A stretch of 62,055 bases of DNA, taken from the NCBI GenBank assembly GCA_013298865.1, contig JAAFJL010000007.1, positions 1-62,055 on the forward strand, in the 5' to 3' direction. This document shows, piece after piece, positions 51,186-60,528 of this stretch; positions within the stretch are counted from its first letter, which is position 1; the number at the start of each line of letters is the position of its first letter. The DNA comes from Cytophagales bacterium. GTDB taxonomy: Bacteria; Bacteroidota; Bacteroidia; Cytophagales; Spirosomataceae. The notes beneath the pieces were generated by a model. It was given only the letters and a program-made list of their open reading frames with translations. It did not search any database and was not told the origin of the DNA. The position numbers and the translations under genes were made by a program.

Positions 51186-54100
51186 ATGTTTCAGCCATAT
51201 AGCTTTTATCCAAAACTGATTGTCCGCACGCCTTCGTTGCCTTTCAATGAATCCTTGAGCGAGGAAGTCATTCAAAACAAAATTTCTGACCCTAAGTTCT
51301 TGGAAGCCATATACTTAGCTTCTCCGTCATTGTACGAAGAATGCCTCAATTGGCGTGATGGAAAACTGTCTGACCCCAAGAAAAAGACTAAAATTATTTA
51401 TTCTTTGTCGAAGTATCTCAACAGGATGAGTAGCCGTTGTACACCCTTTGGACTATTTGCTGGCTGTTCGGTGGCGGAATGGGCAGATACGACTTCTTTG
51501 GTTTTAAATCCTGCTCAGAATCATCGAAATACTCGTTTGGATATGCACTATGCCTGTGCTTTGGCACAACGATTAGCGGAAATTCCAGAGATTCAGCAAG
51601 GGCTACATTATTACCCAAATTCGAGCATTTATACCGTTGGCGAAGAAATTCGTTACATCGAATACAAATACATTAATGGACGGCGTTCGCACCAAATCAG
51701 TGCCGTTACTTGGTCTGAATATATCCAAAAAGTATTGGATTTATGCCAGTTTGGAGCTTTACCAACTACCATTGTTGAGGCAATTACCGATGAAGAAATC
51801 ACTACCGAAGAAGCCCAAGAATTTTTAGCACAACTGATTGATTCTCAGTTATTAGTCAACGAACTTGAACCTGCTATTACGGGTGTGGAGTTCACGCAAC
51901 AGATACTGAATGTTGTTGAAAAAATCAATACAGAAGGTAAGTTAGATTATATGATTGAGATTATTAGAGAGGTTGAAAAACGACTGGAACATATTGATAA
52001 TCAGTCAGTTAATTTGCCAGAGGTTTATAAAGAAATTACTGAAATTATTAAACCTTTGGAAGTTCCTTTCGAGGAAGGAAAATTGTTTCAAACGGATTTG
52101 GTGAAGAAGTTTGACCATGCCCAAATCGACCAAAATCTGCAAGATGAAATCACGGAAGCACTCGAAATTCTGAGTATTCTTAGCAAAGATTCTCAGAGTA
52201 GTTCTTTGAAAGATTTTCGCCAAAAATTCTATGAACGTTACGAAGCTCAGGAAATGCCTTTCTTGGAAGTTTTGGACACTGAAACTGGTATCGGCTATGG
52301 TTCGGCTGGAAAATCTCATAATACGCCCATTGCCGACGGACTGATTTTGCCGAGTGGTGGCGGAGATTCGGAACATAAAATTTCGCTTTCTCCTGTACAG
52401 TTGATGCTTTTTGAAAAATGGAAAAAAGCGGATAAAGAAGGGGCTTATCATGTAGAAATTACAGACGAAGATTTGAAGACTTTTCAAGGCATTCGGCAAA
52501 AACTTCCGCCGTCTTTTCCGTTGATGTTCAGATACTTAGCTGATGAAAAGTATTCGATTCATTTGGAAAGTATTGGTGGTTCAAGTGCCGCAAATTTACT
52601 CGGTCGGTTCGCCCATGCAGACCCAGCCGTACATGAGGTAGTGGCGGATATTACCCGTATTGAGCAAGAAAAAAATCCTGATATTGTCTTTGCCGAAATC
52701 GTCCATTTGCCCGAAAGTAGGGTGGGCAATATTTTGTTGCATCCTGTTTTTAGAAATTATGAAATTCCGTATTTGGCAAAATCTGCTTTACCACAAGACC
52801 AACAAATTCGCTTGCAGGATTTGACGGTTTCGGTAGATATGCAAGCGGAAACAATTACGGTAAAATCAAAAACGCTGAACAAAGAGGTGATTCCTCGGTT
52901 GAGTTCCGCCCATAATTACAGTTATAATTCGTTGCCAGTTTATCATTTTCTGTGCGACCTCCAGACCCATAAACTGACTGTCGGATTAAGTTTTAGTTGG
53001 ACTCCGATTATTCCGAAAGCAAAGTTTACCCCAAGACTGGTTTACAAAAAAATTATCTTGGAATCTGCCGCTTGGTCACTCGAAAAAGAAGATTTATTGG
53101 CGGTAATAAATGCAAGCTCAGAAAGTCAATTATCTGAATTACAGAAAGTTAGAATACAATTCCAGATTCCGAGATACTTTGTTTTGGCAGATGGAGATAA
53201 TGAACTTTTGGTTGATGCAGAAAACTCTCTCAGTGTTTCAACTTGGCTTGATGCTATCAAAAATCGTCCGATGATTGCCCTAAAAGAGTTTTTATTTGAA
53301 AAAAATAGCCCAATTCATGACCTTGCTGGACAACCTTATTCCAACCAATTTGTGGCAGTAATGATGCGTGACGATGCCTGTTATCGTGCCAATTATGACC
53401 GCCGAATCATACGAGATGCTGATGCACAGCGTAAGTTTTCGTTGGGTTCTGAATGGGTGTATTTTAAGTTTTATTGTGGCACAAAAACTGCCGACAAGGT
53501 TTTAACAGAAGCGATTAAGCCACTGACAGAGGAACTTTTAGCTCAAAATCTGATTGATAAATGGTTCTTTATTCGCTATTCTGACCCTGATAAACATATT
53601 CGTTTTCGGATGCACCTTTCGGATTTATCTGCTTTGGGCGAAGTACTACAAAAAACCAATTTTTATATCCAACCTTTTCAGAATGAGGGAATTATCTTCA
53701 AAACTTTGCTCGATACTTATGAGCGAGAATTGGAACGCTACGGCTCGGACGGTATAGAATTGGCGGAGACTATTTTCTGGAAAGACAGCACGGCAATCGT
53801 GGACATGATAGACCAAACTTGGGGCGACGAAAGGGAAACCATCCGTTGGCAATGGGGACTAAAAGCCATTGACGATTATTTGGAGGGTTTCGGTTTTACG
53901 ACGGAAACTAAGATGGCTTTGATGGAAAATATGAAGGAAGGATTTGCCCTGGAATTTAAAATGGATAAAAATCTAAGGGTTCAGATGGATACTCGTTTCA
54001 GAGATAACCGTCAGAGAATCAATAAGATAATGGATAAATCGAACGATGAAAACCATGAATATTCGCCTTTGTTTGATGCCATTTATACTAAAAAATCTCA

Positions 54101-54344
54101 GCTCGAAATAACGGCTTCACAAATCAAAGCGATTAGAAGTAATAATGAATTGAACATTTTTCTGAGTGATAGTATTCACATGACGGTGAACCGTGTAATA
54201 TCTGATAATCAGCGACTTCATGAGTTAATGATGTACGATTTTTTGTTTAATTATTACCGCTCGAAATTAGCCCAAGAACGAAAAGGAGTGAAAATTAAGG
54301 AGACAAGTGGAACAGAAATTTCGCTATCTTTACAGGAGGGGTAG
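51186..54344 (+). CDS. full-length lantibiotic dehydratase (LanB)
   Basis: 1052 residues covering the LanB N-terminal glutamylation domain (starts YPKLIVRTPSLPFNES; RMSSRCTPFGLFAG near residue 80 is a family hallmark) and, from about residue 760, the C-terminal elimination (SpaB_C) domain (DKWFFIRYSDPDKHIRFR). LanB uses glutamyl-tRNA to dehydrate Ser/Thr in a precursor peptide. No LanC cyclase, transporter or precursor with Cys is next to it. Candidates elsewhere in the window are the Thr-rich peptide at 38729 and the four-Cys precursors at 7049 and 10399; no link is proven. Confidence 0.9.
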   Translation: MFQPYSFYPKLIVRTPSLPFNESLSEEVIQNKISDPKFLEAIYLASPSLYEECLNWRDGKLSDPKKKTKIIYSLSKYLNRMSSRCTPFGLFAGCSVAEWADTTSLVLNPAQNHRNTRLDMHYACALAQRLAEIPEIQQGLHYYPNSSIYTVGEEIRYIEYKYINGRRSHQISAVTWSEYIQKVLDLCQFGALPTTIVEAITDEEITTEEAQEFLAQLIDSQLLVNELEPAITGVEFTQQILNVVEKINTEGKLDYMIEIIREVEKRLEHIDNQSVNLPEVYKEITEIIKPLEVPFEEGKLFQTDLVKKFDHAQIDQNLQDEITEALEILSILSKDSQSSSLKDFRQKFYERYEAQEMPFLEVLDTETGIGYGSAGKSHNTPIADGLILPSGGGDSEHKISLSPVQLMLFEKWKKADKEGAYHVEITDEDLKTFQGIRQKLPPSFPLMFRYLADEKYSIHLESIGGSSAANLLGRFAHADPAVHEVVADITRIEQEKNPDIVFAEIVHLPESRVGNILLHPVFRNYEIPYLAKSALPQDQQIRLQDLTVSVDMQAETITVKSKTLNKEVIPRLSSAHNYSYNSLPVYHFLCDLQTHKLTVGLSFSWTPIIPKAKFTPRLVYKKIILESAAWSLEKEDLLAVINASSESQLSELQKVRIQFQIPRYFVLADGDNELLVDAENSLSVSTWLDAIKNRPMIALKEFLFEKNSPIHDLAGQPYSNQFVAVMMRDDACYRANYDRRIIRDADAQRKFSLGSEWVYFKFYCGTKTADKVLTEAIKPLTEELLAQNLIDKWFFIRYSDPDKHIRFRMHLSDLSALGEVLQKTNFYIQPFQNEGIIFKTLLDTYERELERYGSDGIELAETIFWKDSTAIVDMIDQTWGDERETIRWQWGLKAIDDYLEGFGFTTETKMALMENMKEGFALEFKMDKNLRVQMDTRFRDNRQRINKIMDKSNDENHEYSPLFDAIYTKKSQLEITASQIKAIRSNNELNIFLSDSIHMTVNRVISDNQRLHELMMYDFLFNYYRSKLAQERKGVKIKETSGTEISLSLQEG

Positions 54345-54377
54345 TTAATTTGGAAATTAGTTAATTTGAAAATTTCA

Positions 54378-54510
54378 GTTCTTCCATTACTTATACGGGA
54401 ATCCGTGGTACGGTTGAGACTAAAACCCATTTATGAGAAATTAAATCTCAACCGTTCCACGGTTATCAGTGCCTTCCGACTGTACGTCTCAGAATCAATT
54501 ATAGAAGAAC
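54378..54510. repeat. outer inverted repeat around palindromic element copy B
   Basis: GTTCTTCCAT on the left and ATAGAAGAAC on the right pair at 9 of 10 bases and enclose the 81-bp core at 54397-54477. The left end, together with the next ten bases, is also like the bases before copy A. Confidence 0.6.
54397..54477 (-). repeat. 81-bp palindromic element, copy B (inverted relative to copy A)
   Basis: The minus strand matches 21394-21474 at 75 of 81 bases, with the same CCGTGGNACGGTTGAG arms. It lies between the LanB gene and the nuclease gene. A long open frame across it (54366-54596) is rejected as a gene because it is made of this repeat. Confidence 0.9.
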
Positions 54511-54522
54511 CAAAATGTCTTC

Positions 54523-54776
54523 CTTACCCCAAAGCTATACGTGTTTCTAATTTTTCAATTCACACAAAATGTATAAAATTTACCCAACTTTACTGAATTC
54601 TTTTGCACTTTATCTCAACCAGACGACCGACCGTGACGGAGTGTTAATTCTTACCCCAAAGCTATACGTGTTTCTAATTTTTCAATTCACACAAAATGTA
54701 TAAAATTTACCCAACTTTACTGAATTCTTTTGCACTTTATCTCAACCAGACGACCGACCGTGACGGAGTGTTAATT
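54523..54776 (+). repeat. perfect 127-bp tandem duplication at the 5' end of the PD-(D/E)XK gene
   Basis: Bases 54523-54649 and 54650-54776 are identical; each holds the upstream CTTACCCCAAAGC and the first 81 coding bases. The first ATG (54569) leads to a frame that leaves register at the junction; the second (54696) reads through. It has the same unit length, 127, as the duplication at 48716. Confidence 0.95.
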
Positions 54777-55316
54777 GTGGATTTTCAGGAAATGATAGAT
54801 CGTATCAATCGGGTAAAAAAACCTACAACAGAGGCACAGCAGCGAGGTATTAACTTTGAAAAAGCCATTACAACGGGCGAAGGAGAAGAAGATTTTCCTG
54901 AAGAAATTATTGAAAAGGGTAGAGCAATTTTACCCCAAAAATTCAAAACGCAATTTTATGTAGAAAGCCGTTACAAGAATGTTTCGCTCTATGGTTTTGT
55001 AGATTTAATTAGTGGAAATAAAGCCTATGACATCAAAACAACTCGTAATTATGATGGTACGACGAGATATGCACTTAATCATCAGAATTTGTACTTATTG
55101 GGGCTACAAAAATGGGGAATCAAGTCCTTGGATTATGTAATTACGGATATGAATGATGTTTATGTAGAAAGCTATCACATTGATTCTTATGACTTTACAC
55201 CACTTTATGAGCAAATAGACCTCTTTGTGGAATTCTTAGAAAAGAACAAAAGGTTTATCCGAGACAAAAAAATTATAGACCGCAAAACAGATACAAATCA
55301 ATTGAGTTTGTTCTGA
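54696..55316 (+). CDS. PD-(D/E)XK-superfamily nuclease
   Basis: 206 residues with the RecB-like nuclease core: E55 in GINFEKAI, D103 in GFVDLIS, and D112-I-K114 in AYDIKTT, followed by a conserved Gln/Tyr-type helix HQNLYLLGL. It probably cleaves DNA; the target and role are unknown, and such proteins are often in phage or defence islands. Its 5' end is doubled by the 127-bp repeat. A palindromic element lies just upstream. Confidence 0.78.
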   Translation: MYKIYPTLLNSFALYLNQTTDRDGVLIVDFQEMIDRINRVKKPTTEAQQRGINFEKAITTGEGEEDFPEEIIEKGRAILPQKFKTQFYVESRYKNVSLYGFVDLISGNKAYDIKTTRNYDGTTRYALNHQNLYLLGLQKWGIKSLDYVITDMNDVYVESYHIDSYDFTPLYEQIDLFVEFLEKNKRFIRDKKIIDRKTDTNQLSLF

Positions 55317-55335
55317 AAAAGTTTAAATAGCCTAA

Positions 55336-56757
55336 CTATTTCACAACATTAATAACAGCACGTCTGTAAGAAACTAAACTGGGTGTTCCGTTGTCCTCTA
55401 TCTGCAAAATCACATGAATACTTCCGTTTTCCTTGGCAATTGGTACTTTCAAGGATGTGGTTTCTCCCGAATTTGAACTTAATTTACAAGCCCCCAAATA
55501 GTTTCCTGCCTCCTGATAAATAAACCATGATATTTTTGTTGTATTTCCGTCTGGGTCGGTAGTTCCCTTTGCAGAAAGTTGGACGGTATCATTAGGTTTG
55601 GCAGTAATTTCAATCACCGATTTTGTTTTATCCGAATTCAAAACTGCCATAGGAGAATGATTGGCTTTTTTGTAATTGTCAGCAACGCACCAATCCATTC
55701 TTGCAGCAAAATCGTGCTGAAAATGCTCTCGCCAACGCCAAATAGTAGCCTGGTCTGAAATCTGGTAATGTTCATTGTCGAAATAAACAGAATCTCTACT
55801 ATCCTGATTATTAGTCCAGATAGGATGGGATTCGCCAAAGGACTGGTACAAAACATAACGTCCACCCCAACCCCCGTACGAAGGACTAACATACCAACCA
55901 AGTCCATTGTTGATTAGACCCATAAAAGCAGGAGTGTCGCCCTCCATGATATAAGCAAACTTGGGATATAGTTTCCCTAAAGCCCCATGATTATTGATAA
56001 TATTTTCTTCGAGCCAAGCGTTTTGGACTAAATTGAATTTATACTGAGGTCCATTTTTATAATGTCTATCGCCACTAATGCCCGTCCAAGTGGCTCGCCA
56101 ATATTCTTTCCAATCTGCGTTACTTGGCGAAACAACATAAAATAATTCTGGAAATTCATTTCTAAGCCAAATTCCTGCATCATCTTGGTCAGAAATGGCA
56201 TAAACTCTCAATTTTTTAATCAATTTTTTCAAATCTTCTGCCGAACGAGTTCTCCGAGCATCAAATAATGCTTGTGCGAGTGTATTTGGACCTCCCCAAA
56301 CACTTACCCAAAGTGGTCTTTCATCCTGTTTATCTGCTGCTTGCAAAAGTAATTTAGAGCCTGCTGTGGACTTACCTTCGCCTACTGCTTTCATACCATA
56401 AGTACCTTGCCCTGTGGCAGTTACAGCGTATAATTGCTCTTTTGTAGGAAAACCTTGTTCGTGAATCAAGAGATTATTACGTACCATTCCGTAGGCATCA
56501 ATCTGGCGACGAATCAAATCTTCTCGTGTATTGTTTCTCAACCAAGTTGATGTAGTAGCAACCAATCCTTCAATCTCGTACTGGTTGGCATAAACTAAAA
56601 ACCGAACCATTGATTCTTCGTCGTCTGGTTCATTAGAAATATCCGTTAGTACAAAAATTCTTTGTTTTGTATCAATTGGGTTTTCTATACTCTGAACCGA
56701 AAATCCAATAGAGATGAATTGAAAAACTACCCAGAATGTCAAGAAAACTTTTTTCAT
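55336..56757 (-). CDS. DUF1593 (nucleoside-hydrolase-like) secreted protein
   Basis: 473 residues with a signal peptide (ends about residue 20, SIGFSVQ) and the DUF1593 domain: RIFVLTDISNEPDDEESMVRFLVY, with the acidic cluster of nucleoside-hydrolase-like folds (about residues 37-46), and VWGGPNTLAQALF. A C-terminal Ig-like beta domain follows (about 380-473). Relatives are called cellulose-binding or sugar-hydrolase-like; the substrate is unknown. Confidence 0.85.
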   Translation of the reverse strand: MKKVFLTFWVVFQFISIGFSVQSIENPIDTKQRIFVLTDISNEPDDEESMVRFLVYANQYEIEGLVATTSTWLRNNTREDLIRRQIDAYGMVRNNLLIHEQGFPTKEQLYAVTATGQGTYGMKAVGEGKSTAGSKLLLQAADKQDERPLWVSVWGGPNTLAQALFDARRTRSAEDLKKLIKKLRVYAISDQDDAGIWLRNEFPELFYVVSPSNADWKEYWRATWTGISGDRHYKNGPQYKFNLVQNAWLEENIINNHGALGKLYPKFAYIMEGDTPAFMGLINNGLGWYVSPSYGGWGGRYVLYQSFGESHPIWTNNQDSRDSVYFDNEHYQISDQATIWRWREHFQHDFAARMDWCVADNYKKANHSPMAVLNSDKTKSVIEITAKPNDTVQLSAKGTTDPDGNTTKISWFIYQEAGNYLGACKLSSNSGETTSLKVPIAKENGSIHVILQIEDNGTPSLVSYRRAVINVVK

Positions 56758-56817
56758 TTTTATATCTAAATATTTGATTTACAGAACTTTGTAAATATTT
56801 TAAGATATGTTCTCTTC

Positions 56818-59800
56818 TTACACCGAATCCTTTTTCACAGGTTTTGGTTTCTTGAAAAGTCCATCTAAAACATTCTTTTTTTGTTCTTCTAATAATTTTT
56901 TGGCTCGTTCAGAAGCTGCTCTTTTGATGCTGTCAACGGCTGCTTGGGCTTTGGTTTCTATGGCATCTTTTTGTTTCTGAATTTCAGCTTTTGCTTTTGC
57001 CTCCAATTCTGTTTTCTTGGCTTCGGCTTCTTTCAATAAACGGTCTTTTTCAGCCAAAATTTTTGCTTCGGCTTCCTTCCGCAACTTGTCGGCTTCTTCC
57101 AATGCTTTTGCCTTTGCAGCTTCAATTTGTGCCTTTGCCTGAGCCGTAACCGCATCTTTCAGAGAAATTGCGGTGCTACTTCCATTAAAAGCAAACTTGG
57201 GAGTTTTATACGTTCCACCCAATTTTAGGTCAAATTTTACTCGGTCTGTTCCTTGTAAATTTTTACCAGTCCAATTTAAAAAAGCAGTATTAAACGCCTG
57301 TCCTATATTACCTGTTGGCACATCCATTTTGATGTCATAATTAATTGCACCGTCCAAATAATTAAGCCCCGCAATGGTCATTTTGTAGTCTTCATATTTT
57401 AAATCAAAAGGTTTAAATTCCAATTTTCCATCTTTTATCGAAGCCGCCATCAACAGGTTATTCAACTGCAAATCTTTTAATTTATTCAGTTTTGTAGTTT
57501 CCACTAATTTATCAACCATATCATTTTTCTGAACCGTCGCCTTCAACACCTTCACAATTCCTTCGCCGCTAACACTTTGCAGTTTGGGCATCATGTCTTG
57601 TCCTAAATCTCCATTAATTTTAAATTTTGAAGTAAAGTCTCCCAAAATATACTCAGCAATGGGCATCAAAGCCTTTACAACGGTCAGATTTTGGTAGGCT
57701 TCCGAGATATTTACGTTTTCTAAACCCAAGGCAAAATCAAAAGTTGGTTTTGCAACATCTTTAGTATTGTACGTTCCGTCCGTCGTGAAACTGCCTCCCA
57801 GAGCATCAAACCGTACATTTTGGAGTTTCAACGCTCCACCACCTACATTCAAAACGCCTTTGGTGTCTTTCATTTTCATTTTGTCGTAAAGTACCTCAGC
57901 AATGGCAGCATTCAGTTTCAAATCTATGTTTTTCGGAATTTCAACCAACTGTTTTTGGGTCGAATTTCCAGCCGATTTTGGACTATCAGTCATCCATTCA
58001 TTCACATTAAATTTCTGAGATTTCACATCAAATTCTCCTTTAATTGTCTCATTATTAAGGGCATAGCCAATATAGTTAGACATCGTACCTTCGCCCACGA
58101 AATCACTTGTACCCAAGAAACCACTCACATTTTTTGCTTGAATATTCTGAGGCGTAAAGTTCAAATCTGCCTGAGTAACTTTTATGCCTTGCGGATATTG
58201 CTTAGACACAAACTCAAATCCAGAAACCTTCGCCTTGCCCGAAGTCGGTAATTTGGCGTACCGTTTTGCTTTTACGTCTGCCATCATGCCTTTGGTTTCT
58301 ATGTCGGCATCCAATTTACCTTTCAAAGTCATGTCATTTAAAGGATAAATTTTTGTAATTTTCGTCAAATCAATTTTACCTTTTGCCTTAATTTCCCAAG
58401 ACGGATTTTCAAAATCTGTGATTGTTCCACTTGCCTCAAAAGGTTCATTTTGCATGACCATTCTCAAATCAGAAATCATCAATTTCGTAGAAGCCAAAGC
58501 ACCGTCCTGATTCAAAATACTTGCGTTAATATTCAGATTATCAATGGGTTCTGGAAATTTATCAGATTTTATATAGCCATTTTTCAATACCATTTGCCCG
58601 TCTATTTCTGGGAATTGGTGGCTCAAACTATCATAAATTCCCTTTGCTTTTAACTTAATATTGTAGAGTCCTTTCATTACCAAACCCTTCATCGGAAACA
58701 TCTGTTCTACCTGTTGTAAATCCAATTTTGCATCAATATCGGCATCAACTTTCATCTTCCGCAGACCTTCCAAAAGTACTCGACCTTTCACTGGATTTTG
58801 TCCCAAATTCATGGCAAATTTCTTGAGGTCAACCACCGTATTATTCAAATCTTCGGTCGTGTTAGATGCCGTCATGTCCAAGTTTATACCCGTAACGGCA
58901 GTTGGCAAATCTGGATACTGAAATTGTCCATCCTGAATTTTCAAATCAAAATCAAAAGAAGGGAAGGTCGTTGAGCTATATTCTCCTTTGAAATTTCCGC
59001 CAAAAATCACCTTTCCGTCGGCTTTTATTGAGCTAAATTTTTCTGTAAAAACCCCTGGTACTAAAGACAAAATTTTCTTGAAATCGCTTTCTTCGGTACT
59101 GTATTTTATGTCCATTTTGATTTTATCGGTTTCTGGCAAAGCAACAAAACCATTAAATTTTATCGGAAAGTCATTGATTATCAGTGTATTATCTTTGAAA
59201 GCATACTTTTTATTCCCATTATCAATGTTCAACGCCATGTCAGCCATGATTTTTTTATCTTTCAAAAACTCTTTGCCGTTATACAAAATTGTAGCGTTTT
59301 GGATTTCAGTTTTTGTCAATAAATCATAAATATTGGTTGAAATCTCTCCACTTCCTTCGTGGTTTACACCTTTCATTTCTACAAGGGTATTCTGGAGTTT
59401 ATCATCGTAAATAATTTGTCCGTCCGTAATTTTCCATTCATTGATATTTGCCTGAAAATCAGAAGGTTGAACGTTTTTATCATCTGGAGAAACCTCTGAT
59501 TTTTTTAAAATATCATAGTTTTTCGAGCCGTCTTTCAATACTTTTACTAAAATTTTGGGAGCATCCAAACCAATGTGATTCACCTGAATTTCGCCCCCAG
59601 AAAATACTGATTTCACGTCTAAAGAAACATTAAAACTTTGGGCATTGATAAGTGTATCACCCACGAAAGGAGATTTGCCAACGACACCAAAATCACTGAG
59701 AGAGACTGTTATTTGAGGAAAATGTTTGAAAAATGAAAGACCAAAATCTTTGTAATAGACCGTAGCGTTCACTTTTTTAGAGATTTCGGTATTAACTTTT

Positions 59801-59895
59801 GCTTGGATTTTATCTTTGAAGAAAAATGGAATACTCACCATAGCAGCAAGCAAAAACACGATAAAAATAGCAAGGAATTTGAGTAATTTTTTCAT
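56818..59895 (-). CDS. AsmA-family protein with C-terminal coiled coil
   Basis: 1025 residues: one N-terminal membrane anchor (MKKLLKFLAIFIVFLLAAMV), then a very long repetitive beta-rich AsmA-like body as in bridge-type lipid transport proteins of the AsmA/TamB/VPS13 class, and an Ala/Lys/Glu-rich coiled coil (about residues 900-1000) with a basic tail. The start at 59895 is preferred over the in-frame codon at 59976, which would put extra sequence before the membrane anchor. It may move phospholipids between membranes, which is inferred from family. Confidence 0.85.
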   Translation of the reverse strand: MKKLLKFLAIFIVFLLAAMVSIPFFFKDKIQAKVNTEISKKVNATVYYKDFGLSFFKHFPQITVSLSDFGVVGKSPFVGDTLINAQSFNVSLDVKSVFSGGEIQVNHIGLDAPKILVKVLKDGSKNYDILKKSEVSPDDKNVQPSDFQANINEWKITDGQIIYDDKLQNTLVEMKGVNHEGSGEISTNIYDLLTKTEIQNATILYNGKEFLKDKKIMADMALNIDNGNKKYAFKDNTLIINDFPIKFNGFVALPETDKIKMDIKYSTEESDFKKILSLVPGVFTEKFSSIKADGKVIFGGNFKGEYSSTTFPSFDFDLKIQDGQFQYPDLPTAVTGINLDMTASNTTEDLNNTVVDLKKFAMNLGQNPVKGRVLLEGLRKMKVDADIDAKLDLQQVEQMFPMKGLVMKGLYNIKLKAKGIYDSLSHQFPEIDGQMVLKNGYIKSDKFPEPIDNLNINASILNQDGALASTKLMISDLRMVMQNEPFEASGTITDFENPSWEIKAKGKIDLTKITKIYPLNDMTLKGKLDADIETKGMMADVKAKRYAKLPTSGKAKVSGFEFVSKQYPQGIKVTQADLNFTPQNIQAKNVSGFLGTSDFVGEGTMSNYIGYALNNETIKGEFDVKSQKFNVNEWMTDSPKSAGNSTQKQLVEIPKNIDLKLNAAIAEVLYDKMKMKDTKGVLNVGGGALKLQNVRFDALGGSFTTDGTYNTKDVAKPTFDFALGLENVNISEAYQNLTVVKALMPIAEYILGDFTSKFKINGDLGQDMMPKLQSVSGEGIVKVLKATVQKNDMVDKLVETTKLNKLKDLQLNNLLMAASIKDGKLEFKPFDLKYEDYKMTIAGLNYLDGAINYDIKMDVPTGNIGQAFNTAFLNWTGKNLQGTDRVKFDLKLGGTYKTPKFAFNGSSTAISLKDAVTAQAKAQIEAAKAKALEEADKLRKEAEAKILAEKDRLLKEAEAKKTELEAKAKAEIQKQKDAIETKAQAAVDSIKRAASERAKKLLEEQKKNVLDGLFKKPKPVKKDSV

Positions 59896-60032
59896 AAAAT
59901 AAGGATTGAAAATACTAAGTAAAAAGTGTAAAGTTGATGAGTCTAAAACTGGGAAACCCCAGAATTTATCATACATTTACAAATATAAACGAAAAGGGGT
60001 TTAGAAAATTGAGAGAAAATTATTTCTCGCCC

Positions 60033-60075
60033 TAACATCGAAAAACTAAAATCAAACAGCTTCATCGAAAAAACC
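60033..60075 (+). repeat. short ACATCGAAAA word repeat before the DoxX gene
   Basis: ACATCGAAAAACTAAAATC and TTCATCGAAAAAACC are variants of the CGAACATCG word. The end lies about 7 bases before the ATG at 60082. Confidence 0.6.
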
Positions 60076-60081
60076 AACTTT

Positions 60082-60459
60082 ATGATCAAACAATTACTTT
60101 CTTATCTGACACTTTACAATATTTCGCTTTGGGTCTTGGCAGCTTTCTTGATTTATGCGGGTTATGCACATTTCAAGAACCCCAAATTCTTCTTAAAAAT
60201 TGTTCCGCCATACGTTCCTGCCCACCAATTGATGGTAGATTTGAGTGGTATTGCCGAAATTCTCTGTGGCGTTGGTCTATTGATTCCTGCAACGAGACCT
60301 TATGCCGCTTGGGCTTCGATTGCTCTGTTTGTAGCAGTTTTTCCTGCCAATCTTTACATGGCAACTTCCGAAAAATTTGCGTCAGTTTCAGCTACTTTTC
60401 GTTGGTTACGTTTGCCATTACAGGGCGTTCTGATTTGGTGGGTTTATCAGTATAGGTAA
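60082..60459 (+). CDS. DoxX-family membrane protein
   Basis: 125 residues with four membrane helices and the DoxX/SURF4-like pattern YAGYAHFKNPKFFLKIVPPYVP, then LSGIAEILCGVGLLIPATRPYAAW. The family is linked to redox or quinone-related processes, but the role here is unknown. It is a single gene with its own terminator. Confidence 0.85.
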   Translation: MIKQLLSYLTLYNISLWVLAAFLIYAGYAHFKNPKFFLKIVPPYVPAHQLMVDLSGIAEILCGVGLLIPATRPYAAWASIALFVAVFPANLYMATSEKFASVSATFRWLRLPLQGVLIWWVYQYR

Positions 60460-60461
60460 AT

Positions 60462-60498
60462 AAAAAAGCGTCCTCATACCGAGAACGCTTTTTTTATT
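60462..60498. terminator. bidirectional terminator after the DoxX gene
   Basis: AAAAAAGCGTcCTC pairs with GAGaACGCTTTTTTT; both sides have an A or T run, so it can serve the convergent gene at 60529 as well. Confidence 0.8.
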
Positions 60499-60528
60499 GT
60501 GCTGATAATTAGACAATTAGCTCGAAAA

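Noticed and set aside
54366-54596. 76-codon open frame after LanB
   Set aside because: It runs through the 81-bp palindromic element and part of the 127-bp repeat, has no family features and an unlikely composition.
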